A DNA stretch of 11,912 bases from an uncultured Agathobacter sp. (lineage in GTDB: Bacteria > Bacillota > Clostridia > Lachnospirales > Lachnospiraceae). A program made the position numbers and the translations under genes. The notes below the pieces were generated by a model. The model saw only the letters and a program-made list of their open reading frames with translations. It searched no databases and had not been told where the DNA came from. The stretch is taken from NCBI GenBank assembly GCA_934316545.1, contig CAKRDT010000039.1:1-11912 (forward strand). Reading direction: 5' to 3'. This document shows, piece by piece, positions 6,136-11,912 of the stretch; position 1 is the first letter of the stretch; every line of letters starts with the position of its first letter.

Positions 6136-7208
6136 GAAAGAAACAGGAGTCGTCACAAAAACTGCAGAATGCATTATATTTTATGGCCGGTGCCATGGTG
6201 GTCATCCTTGTTCTGATTATTGTGGTAGGCGTCAAGACAAAAGCAGAGAATGCCGGAAGGCAGGAGGCTGCAGACGATACACCTCAGGTACAGGCTCCGG
6301 CGGCTGGTTCGGATACACAGGAAACAAAAGTAACGGAGAAGTGGCAGGAAGGGACTGTATCATACGAAGGTCGGACGTACCAGTATAATCGTAACATCCG
6401 CACCTATTTGATGATGGGAATCGATACGGATGATAAAGTATCAACAGCGAAAGATTACAATAGCGGGGGACAGTCGGATGCAATGTTTTTGCTTGTTGCG
6501 GATTCGGCAAACCAGGCGCTGAAGGTTGTGTCCATCAATCGTAATACGATCGCAAATATTGTTTTGTGTGATGAAAAAGGCTATGACCTTGGTGATGTGG
6601 ATGCACAGATATGCCTCCAACATGCATTTGGGGATGGCAGAAGGCTCAGCTGCACACGAAGTGTGGATGCAGTTTCAAAACTTTTTGACAATATTCCAAT
6701 CAGTGGATATCTCGCGATGAATATGGGCGCGATTCCAATGATGAATGATGCAATAGGAGGCGTAGAGCTTACGGTGCTGCAGAATATTGCGAATAAGGAT
6801 AAAGATGTGAGGCTGAAGCGGGGCGAAGCTGTCACCTTAAACGGAGATCAGGCATACTGTTATCTCCGCACCAGAGATCAGGATGAATATGACAGTGCAA
6901 CGGATCGTCTGCGCCGTCAGGAACAATATATTGTTGCGTATTTTAATAAGCTGCATACGCTTGCGGCAGGAGACTCTTCAAAGGTGGTTGATGTGTATGA
7001 TTCCATCTCGGACTATCTGGTCACGAGTGTGGATTTTACGAACCTGATCACGGAATTGATGAATTATGATTTCTCCGAGAACCAGATGTATACGGTTCCG
7101 GGCGAGACGGTGATGGGACAGGAATATGAGGAGTACCACGTAGATGAAGAGGCTATGAAGAAGCTTTTGATGCAGGTATTTTATGTGCCGGCGGAACAGG
7201 CAGACTGA
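6132..7208 (+). CDS. LytR-CpsA-Psr (LCP) family protein, predicted wall glycopolymer ligase
   Basis: The 358-residue protein has a short cytosolic N-terminus, one membrane anchor (about 17-34), an Ala/Gln/Thr-rich linker to about residue 70 and an extracellular LCP domain. Family motifs are YLMMGIDTDD (92-101), GGQSDAMFLLVAD (112-124) with KVVSINRNT (131-139), and CYLRTRDQDEYDSATDRLRRQ (243-263), which hold the conserved Asp and Arg residues that bind magnesium and the pyrophosphate lipid. LCP enzymes move undecaprenyl-linked polymers, such as capsule or teichoic acid, onto peptidoglycan. It is last in the coupled cps set (ATGA overlap with cpsD). In streptococci the LCP gene cpsA comes first; here the order is B-C-D-LCP. 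A pure regulatory role is less likely. Confidence 0.9.
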   Translation: MRKKQESSQKLQNALYFMAGAMVVILVLIIVVGVKTKAENAGRQEAADDTPQVQAPAAGSDTQETKVTEKWQEGTVSYEGRTYQYNRNIRTYLMMGIDTDDKVSTAKDYNSGGQSDAMFLLVADSANQALKVVSINRNTIANIVLCDEKGYDLGDVDAQICLQHAFGDGRRLSCTRSVDAVSKLFDNIPISGYLAMNMGAIPMMNDAIGGVELTVLQNIANKDKDVRLKRGEAVTLNGDQAYCYLRTRDQDEYDSATDRLRRQEQYIVAYFNKLHTLAAGDSSKVVDVYDSISDYLVTSVDFTNLITELMNYDFSENQMYTVPGETVMGQEYEEYHVDEEAMKKLLMQVFYVPAEQAD

Positions 7209-7213
7209 TTTGG

Positions 7214-7237
7214 TATCCAGTGCGCGCGCACTTGATA
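7214..7237. promoter_or_regulatory. Near-perfect 24-bp palindrome between the LCP gene and the surface protein
   Basis: The core AGTGCGCGCGCACT (7219-7232) is a perfect 14 bp palindrome. TATC (7214-7217) and GATA (7234-7237) extend it, with only the 7218/7233 pair mismatched. The central 12 bp alternate purine and pyrimidine. It begins 6 bp after the LCP stop and ends 46 bp before the next start. No T-run follows, so an operator or cruciform/processing site fits better than a terminator. Confidence 0.5.
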
Positions 7238-7283
7238 TGATAGATACTACATGCAAATGAGAAAAAGAAAGGAGGCGATACCG

Positions 7284-8237
7284 ATGAAGAAAATGCTTAT
7301 GGGAATACTTGCAATGCTGCTTGTTCTCACAATGGGAACGACAGTATTTGCAGCACCTTCACCACTTCCTGACACCGGTTTAGACCGTAAGGCGCAGGAA
7401 TGGAATAACAAGGTAGAGCATGTTGCGGCAACAGGCGCAAACAACCAGATCTACAATGTGACCAAGAAAAGAGTGGACGCAAGCAAAGTAAACAGCGTGA
7501 ATGAAGTGATCAAAACAGTCAGTTCACAGGCTGACGTGATCGGAATGTCCGATCTGTCTGTCGACAAAGGCGTTGATACAAGCAAAGGCATCAAGGTTAC
7601 ACTGAGTATTGATCCAAAGTCGATCATCAATGGTTACTCCGTATATGTCGTACATCAGTATGGTGAGGGCAAATGGGAGACTGTTAAGCCAAGCAGCGTG
7701 ACCAGCGACGGAAAAGTTACGGTAACATTGTATTCACTTTCTCCGGTTGCGATCGTACAGTATCCGAATAATGTAAGCGTGCCGATCAGCGATCCTTCCA
7801 AGAATAAGCCGGACAGCACGAACAATACGAATAACAATACGAATAGCACAGAGAACAGTAATAGCAACAGTACCAACAGTCACAATACAACCGGACCATC
7901 ACAGAGCAACAGCAACAGCAGCAATAGCAGTAACAGCAATAACCAGACCAACAATCAGAACAATCCGGTTAACGTAAAGCAGAATGTGACCGTTAAATAT
8001 CCGGATTTTGATACAGAAGACAATTATGACAATGGTTATAGTGATGGTTATCAGGATGGACGCAATTCTGTTAAGGGAGCGTCTGCAACGAACGGAAAAG
8101 TGGTCTCTGGTGTAACAACTTCTGCAGGAGTTCTTTCACCAAAGACCGGTGCGTCGTTACCGGCACTGCCAATCGTAGCAGTGTTCGCACTTGCAGGCAT
8201 TGTGGTCTGCGGAAAAAAAGCACACGCAAACAGATAA
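7284..8237 (+). CDS. Secreted surface protein with Asn/Ser/Thr-rich stalk and C-terminal SPKTG sorting signal
   Basis: The 317-residue product begins with a clear signal peptide (MKKMLMGILAMLLVLTMGTTVFA), cut after A23 or A24. Residues about 40-165 look like a small folded beta-rich domain that I cannot assign. Residues 173-228 are almost all Asn, Ser and Thr, a flexible and possibly glycosylated stalk, followed by NGYSDGYQDG (250-259). The C-terminus has SPKTG (285-289), a hydrophobic segment (about 292-309) and a basic tail (KKAHANR), a complete wall-sorting signal; (S/N/P)PxTG signals are typical of clostridial sortase B. An LPDTG also lies at 28-32, right after the leader. The start at 7284 follows AAAGGAGG; an in-frame ATG at 7251 would precede the ribosome site. 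The predicted sortase gene is next. Confidence 0.88.
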   Translation: MKKMLMGILAMLLVLTMGTTVFAAPSPLPDTGLDRKAQEWNNKVEHVAATGANNQIYNVTKKRVDASKVNSVNEVIKTVSSQADVIGMSDLSVDKGVDTSKGIKVTLSIDPKSIINGYSVYVVHQYGEGKWETVKPSSVTSDGKVTVTLYSLSPVAIVQYPNNVSVPISDPSKNKPDSTNNTNNNTNSTENSNSNSTNSHNTTGPSQSNSNSSNSSNSNNQTNNQNNPVNVKQNVTVKYPDFDTEDNYDNGYSDGYQDGRNSVKGASATNGKVVSGVTTSAGVLSPKTGASLPALPIVAVFALAGIVVCGKKAHANR

Positions 8238-8276
8238 TACACACTGGATACAATTTTGATGCATGTATAAGGTCTA

Positions 8277-8339
8277 TGTAAACTCTGCGGTAGAGTTTAC
8301 AACTTGCCAAAGGCGGTGGAACGGAGTCTGCCGCCTTTG
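8277..8339. promoter_or_regulatory. Two tandem hairpins before the sortase gene
   Basis: Hairpin one pairs TGTAAACTCT (8277-8286) perfectly with AGAGTTTACA (8292-8301) around GCGGT. Hairpin two pairs CAAAGGCGG (8308-8316) perfectly with CCGCCTTTG (8331-8339) around 14 bases. Neither is followed by a T-run on either strand, so standard intrinsic termination is doubtful. They lie 40 to 102 bp past the surface protein stop and end 26 bp before the sortase ATG. They could trim or protect the abundant surface-protein mRNA, or attenuate read-through to the sortase operon. Confidence 0.55.
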
Positions 8340-8365
8340 CATAGTATTAGGAAAAGGTATGGATC

Positions 8366-9262
8366 ATGGACAAGAAACAGAATCCGACAAAGAAAAAACA
8401 AAAGAAACCATTTAATATCTATAAGCTTTTTACATTAATTTTGCTGATCATTTTGCTTGTTGTGGCGGGGGTATTGCTTCGTGATTGGTTTGTGCAGAAT
8501 CAGGCACAAAAACAATACGAGGATCTTGCGGCACAAGTTAACCGATTGCAGAGTTCTATGAACGACAATGCCATCAGGCTTCCGTCAGGAACGGAAGAGA
8601 GTATGCAGAGTGTAGAACCGGACAATAGCACGGAGCAGGAAGAGGATTCACTGCTTAGCCAGCTTGGCATCAATGTCCCGGAGAAGATACTTGACTGGAA
8701 AGCATTGCAGACAGTCAATCCGGATATTTACGCTTGGATCTATATTCCGGGGACAAAGATCGACTATCCGATTTTACAGAATGAAAAGGATGATACGTAT
8801 TATCTAAATTATAATATGAATGGAACCAGGGGATACCCGGGATGTATTTATACAGAAAAGGTAAATCGCAAGGATTTTACTGATTTTGACACTATTGTGT
8901 ATGGGCATAATATGCGTAATGACTCCATGTTTGCAACGCTTCATTATTTTGAAGACTCTGCGTTCTTTGCAAATTGTCCGTATATTTATGTTTATACAGA
9001 GGATAAGGTATTGGTATATGAGATATGGGCAGCGTATGAGAGTGATAATCTGCATATCTTATATTCGAATGATTTCAGTACATCGAGTGGACGGCAGATC
9101 TATCTGGATAAAATATACCACAAGGCAGACAGCGCCAATGTGCGTCAGGATGTGATGGCATCAGAGCAAAGTCATATTCTGACACTTTCGACATGCATCA
9201 AGGGCAAGTCACAGAACCGGTTTCTGGTACAGGCTGTTCTGCTGAATGAAGATGAGCTTTAA
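8366..9262 (+). CDS. srtB: Class B sortase
   Basis: The 298-residue protein has a Lys-rich cytosolic N-terminus, one membrane segment (about 22-38), a linker with coiled-coil character and an acidic Ser/Glu stretch (to about 95), then the sortase domain. Features of class B include NPDIYAWIYIPGTKIDYPILQ (118-138) and the active-site set H181 in VYGHNM, C277 in LTLSTC and R285 in NRFLVQ. Sortases cut a sorting signal between Thr and Gly and join the protein to the wall. The natural substrate is the preceding protein with SPKTG. The start at 8366 follows AGGAAAAGG (8349-8357); an out-of-frame ATG at 8359 is ignored. The next gene begins 14 bp after its stop, so they share an mRNA. Confidence 0.93.
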   Translation: MDKKQNPTKKKQKKPFNIYKLFTLILLIILLVVAGVLLRDWFVQNQAQKQYEDLAAQVNRLQSSMNDNAIRLPSGTEESMQSVEPDNSTEQEEDSLLSQLGINVPEKILDWKALQTVNPDIYAWIYIPGTKIDYPILQNEKDDTYYLNYNMNGTRGYPGCIYTEKVNRKDFTDFDTIVYGHNMRNDSMFATLHYFEDSAFFANCPYIYVYTEDKVLVYEIWAAYESDNLHILYSNDFSTSSGRQIYLDKIYHKADSANVRQDVMASEQSHILTLSTCIKGKSQNRFLVQAVLLNEDEL

Positions 9263-9276
9263 ATAGAGGAAGAACT

Positions 9277-11181
9277 ATGCATCAATGTCACATTGACTTG
9301 AATCAGGACAATATGATATCGAACTTTGCAAGCCCCGCGTTCTATGGCGATACGGAGGCGTATATCCGGGAGCTGCTGCAGAATGCAATGGATGCCTGCA
9401 ACACAAGGGCTGCGCTGGAATGGAGCTGGGGAACGGAATTCCTTGAAATGGAAGAGGCACGCGCAATCAATTCGATGCGTGAACCTTTTCATCCGAAGAT
9501 TTGTATTGCGTACAGTTCTTTAACGCAGCGTCTTACCATCGAGGATAATGGAATCGGGATAAATGGCGGCGATATTGAGAACTATGTTTCAAAAATCGGC
9601 AGCAGCTATTACAAGAGCGAAGCTTTTGCGATACAGAAGCTGCAGTATGAGCCAATTGCTCACTATGGAGTAGGAATGCTTTCCTGTTTTATGGTGGCGC
9701 GCGCGATTCTTATTGAATCAAAGAAAGATAAGTGTGTAAATACGGCATGGAATATTACCAATAAAGAATCGCTCGAACCGGTGATGGCGAAGTGGCTGGA
9801 GGGCTCTGACACAATCGAGTATGTGAATTGTAATCGCGAAGAATCAGGATCGAAGATCACGCTTGTGCTGAAGCCAAAGTATGCGATGAAGCTGACGATG
9901 CAGAAGCTGGTTGGAGAAATTCGCAAATGGATGCTTTATCAACCATTTCCAATTGAAGTGGCGTATGATCGCAAACGAGAGGTGCTCTATGATTCTAACT
10001 GGATTCTGGATAATCCGTTTGCGGATGTCCTTGGTGTGATTTCCATCCGCCTTCTGGATGAATTTATGGAAGGATATCTGTGGATCTACAATTCGAAGCA
10101 CAAGGCGTTAATCGGAGAATCCTGTTTGTATCAGCAGGGATTTAAAGTGATGAATCATCCGGATGATCTTGGAATGAAACCGGAATGGCTGCGCCATATG
10201 ACGTTTCATATCAATATCAAAAAACCTTTTTTGACCTTGCGCATGGCACGTGACGGTGTGGCTCGTGATGAGAAGCTGAAGGAATTAAGAGAGCTGATCG
10301 GAAAACATGTGCTAAAAGTTTTTGAACCAAATCCGATGAGTCTGAACCAGTATCTGAATGATGGAAAAGGAACGGTACTCACCGAATATGAGGATGAAAT
10401 GGCACTTCTTGGGAAAGCGGTTGGAGTGGATGTATATCTGAAGGGAAGGATGATCGAGCTTCCGATCGAGACGATCGTGCAGGGGTTTGCCGGGAAAGTT
10501 ATTCGGATTGCATTCATTACAAAAGGATTATTTGATTATTACAGAACCAATCATCCGATTGACTTTCGGCGCTTTTTGAAGGAAAATAAATTGATTGTTT
10601 TCGAAAAAAACCGGGATATTTTCTGCCAGATGATGGCTCCGTACTGTAAGTCGAGACGTTATGTGATCAGCGAATATCCGGGCATTCTCTATGATGATAT
10701 GGTGGCTGATTTTCATATGATACGAAGCGTGGTACCATATCGACACTCTTATAGTCTGTATCCGGCAGCCATCGGATATGATGATATTTTTTGCCTTGTG
10801 ACGAATAATCAGGGAAGTACATTGGATATTCTATTGAATAAAGAACATAGATTATATAAAATGTTGGAGCCGGTTATGTATCATCCGAAGGTGCATGCAA
10901 TCCTTTCCATTATTCTGGAGAACATTAAGCAGCGAATCATCAATTCCAATCACGGATGGAGCAGGATTGTAGATTTCGGAGGTCTTATCGTTGATGATTG
11001 GGATCCGACGAAGGTTGCGACATTACAGGCAATGTGGTGTCTGGAGAGCGACTTCGCGATCTCGGTAAATGAGTTTGTTGAGAGCCGCTTGACCAATAAG
11101 GAGCGTGCGGAGCTGGGGCTGGTCGGCTTCGAATTTCACAGAGATGATTTTATTAGCTGGTGGTATATGCCAAGAGAGTAG
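9277..11181 (+). CDS. Hsp90-superfamily (GHKL) ATPase, diverged from HtpG, function unknown
   Basis: The 634-residue protein has an N-terminal GHKL ATP-binding domain like Hsp90: YIRELLQNAMDA (29-40; E32, N36 and D39 align with HtpG RELISNASDA), IEDNGIGI (88-95), KIGSS (106-110), and IAHYGVGMLSCFMVA (127-141), like the HtpG glycine loop. A middle region follows; LTLRMARDGVARDEKL (319-334) resembles the HtpG SRE loop, so R326 might be its catalytic arginine. The last 280 residues match nothing I recognise and lack a visible MEEVD or membrane segment. It is cytosolic with no signal peptide. GAGGA at 9265-9269 supports the ATG at 9277. It lies 14 bp after the sortase and 6 bp before signal peptidase, so it is co-transcribed with export genes. 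A chaperone or regulator of envelope protein assembly is a guess from position. Confidence 0.8.
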   Translation: MHQCHIDLNQDNMISNFASPAFYGDTEAYIRELLQNAMDACNTRAALEWSWGTEFLEMEEARAINSMREPFHPKICIAYSSLTQRLTIEDNGIGINGGDIENYVSKIGSSYYKSEAFAIQKLQYEPIAHYGVGMLSCFMVARAILIESKKDKCVNTAWNITNKESLEPVMAKWLEGSDTIEYVNCNREESGSKITLVLKPKYAMKLTMQKLVGEIRKWMLYQPFPIEVAYDRKREVLYDSNWILDNPFADVLGVISIRLLDEFMEGYLWIYNSKHKALIGESCLYQQGFKVMNHPDDLGMKPEWLRHMTFHINIKKPFLTLRMARDGVARDEKLKELRELIGKHVLKVFEPNPMSLNQYLNDGKGTVLTEYEDEMALLGKAVGVDVYLKGRMIELPIETIVQGFAGKVIRIAFITKGLFDYYRTNHPIDFRRFLKENKLIVFEKNRDIFCQMMAPYCKSRRYVISEYPGILYDDMVADFHMIRSVVPYRHSYSLYPAAIGYDDIFCLVTNNQGSTLDILLNKEHRLYKMLEPVMYHPKVHAILSIILENIKQRIINSNHGWSRIVDFGGLIVDDWDPTKVATLQAMWCLESDFAISVNEFVESRLTNKERAELGLVGFEFHRDDFISWWYMPRE

Positions 11182-11187
11182 GAAAAA

Positions 11188-11823
11188 ATGAGCGATAAGA
11201 AAGATGAAAATTTGGAAGTGCAGGACATGAATCCGCAGGCGGAGAAAACGGAGACGTTATCCGGTGAGCAGTCCACAGAACCGAAAAAGAAGAATTCTGC
11301 GGTGCGGGAAGCCCTAAGTTGGTGTATGACGTTCGTTGTCGCCATAGTGCTTGCTTTATTACTTAAAAATTATATTATCATAAATGCGACGGTACCGACC
11401 GGTTCCATGGAACATACGATTGAGCCGGGAGATGATCTGTTTGGCCTGCGTGTGGCATATAACTTTACAGAACCGAAACGTGGTGATATTATAATCTTTA
11501 AATTCCCGGATGATGAATCTGAAAAATATGTCAAAAGGATTATTGGACTGCCGGGTGAAAAAGTTACGATTAAGGAAGCCAAGGTATATATTAATGATTC
11601 GGAAGTCCCGCTTGACGAAGACTATCTTAAGGAAAAATGGGTATTGGCAACCGGACCGTTTGAATTTGATGTGCCGGAGGATTGCTATTTCGTCATGGGC
11701 GATAATCGTAATGACTCGTATGACGCAAGATACTGGGACAATACATATGTGACCAAAGATGAGATTATCGGAAAAGCATATATGATCTACTATCCGTTCT
11801 CGAGATTTGGAAGCCTGTATTAA
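11188..11823 (+). CDS. lepB: Type I signal peptidase (S26A)
   Basis: The 211-residue protein has a charged, disordered N-terminus of about 40 residues, one membrane anchor (about 44-63) and an outward-facing peptidase domain. The signal peptidase boxes are present: PTGSMEHTI (70-78, nucleophile S73), RGDIIIFKFP (98-107), YVKRIIGLPGE (114-124, general base K116) and MGDNRNDSYDARYW (170-183). One membrane segment and a Lys general base mark the bacterial P-type. It removes leaders from exported proteins, and may serve the surface protein encoded upstream. The ATG at 11188 follows AGGA, and it starts 6 bp after the Hsp90-like gene, so both share an mRNA. Its stop is 16 bp before the right 67 bp repeat. 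Confidence 0.95.
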   Translation: MSDKKDENLEVQDMNPQAEKTETLSGEQSTEPKKKNSAVREALSWCMTFVVAIVLALLLKNYIIINATVPTGSMEHTIEPGDDLFGLRVAYNFTEPKRGDIIIFKFPDDESEKYVKRIIGLPGEKVTIKEAKVYINDSEVPLDEDYLKEKWVLATGPFEFDVPEDCYFVMGDNRNDSYDARYWDNTYVTKDEIIGKAYMIYYPFSRFGSLY

Positions 11824-11839
11824 CAAGAAAGCATATTAA

Positions 11840-11906
11840 GCGATTGCGAAACTCCTGTGGCGGCGTGCTCCGGCTGGGCTGACCCGGTGGCGGGCTTCTA
11901 CGCTGA
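11840..11906 (-). repeat. Right copy of 67-bp GC-rich inverted repeat
   Basis: This is the reverse complement of 29-95, identical at 65 of 67 positions. Homology stops sharply at 11839 and after 11906. It begins 16 bp after the lepB stop, so the copy sits at a 3' end here while the left copy sits in a 5' leader. That difference argues against a gene-specific control element and for a dispersed repeat. The left hairpin GTTT/AAAC is weakened here by one of the two differences. Confidence 0.9.
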
Positions 11907-11912
11907 ACACGA

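Noticed and set aside
7251..7283. Upstream ATG for the surface protein
   Set aside because: It would place charged residues before the signal peptide and precede the strong AAAGGAGG site that serves the ATG at 7284.
9277..11181. Plain HtpG
   Set aside because: ATP-site motifs fit the superfamily, but the sequence after about residue 350 is not recognisable as HtpG and the setting is unusual.
29..11906. The window as a transposon with 67 bp terminal inverted repeats
   Set aside because: No transposase or recombinase is encoded, the interior is core-type metabolism and envelope genes, and no target duplication can be seen.

Overview
The window looks like chromosomal DNA of a low-to-moderate GC gut Clostridium, most likely a Lachnospiraceae member (Roseburia/Coprococcus/Eubacterium-like). 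I infer this from strong AGGAG-type ribosome sites, the mix of FucO, CpsB-CpsC-CpsD, sortase B and type I signal peptidase, and repeat-rich AT intergenic DNA. No rRNA, tRNA, transposase, integrase or CRISPR array was seen.

Layout. (1) 131-1276: a stand-alone fucO-type lactaldehyde/1,2-propanediol oxidoreductase. (2) 1277-3010: a 1.7 kb gap without a credible gene. It holds a roughly 410 bp imperfect fold-back palindrome, a GC-rich hairpin, a 52-bp tandem array whose units each form a hairpin, and a decayed 73-bp tandem repeat. (3) 3011-3580, minus strand: a TetR-family regulator, divergent from the next operon across a 335 bp control region with a good promoter and several symmetric sites. 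(4) 3916-7208: a tightly coupled surface-polysaccharide control module, CpsB phosphatase, CpsC co-polymerase/kinase adaptor, CpsD tyrosine kinase and LytR-CpsA-Psr ligase, with no glycosyltransferases in view. (5) 7284-8237: a secreted Asn/Ser/Thr-rich surface protein with a C-terminal SPKTG sorting signal. (6) 8366-11823: sortase B, an Hsp90-superfamily (GHKL) ATPase and signal peptidase I, packed with gaps of 14 and 6 bp.

How the genes may work together. Regions 4 to 6 run in one direction and all concern the cell envelope: control of capsule/exopolysaccharide length and its attachment to the wall, a wall-anchored protein, the sortase that would anchor it, and a signal peptidase that could remove its leader. 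The outlier is the 634-residue Hsp90-like ATPase between sortase and signal peptidase. It keeps the ATP-binding motifs but is not an ordinary HtpG, and it is the best candidate for an undescribed component.

The two window ends carry the same 67 bp GC-rich sequence in opposite orientation (29-95 and 11840-11906, 65 of 67 identical). It is probably a dispersed genomic repeat. If this window is a whole contig, the assembly may have stopped at that repeat; otherwise the pair could support inversion of the 11.8 kb between them.
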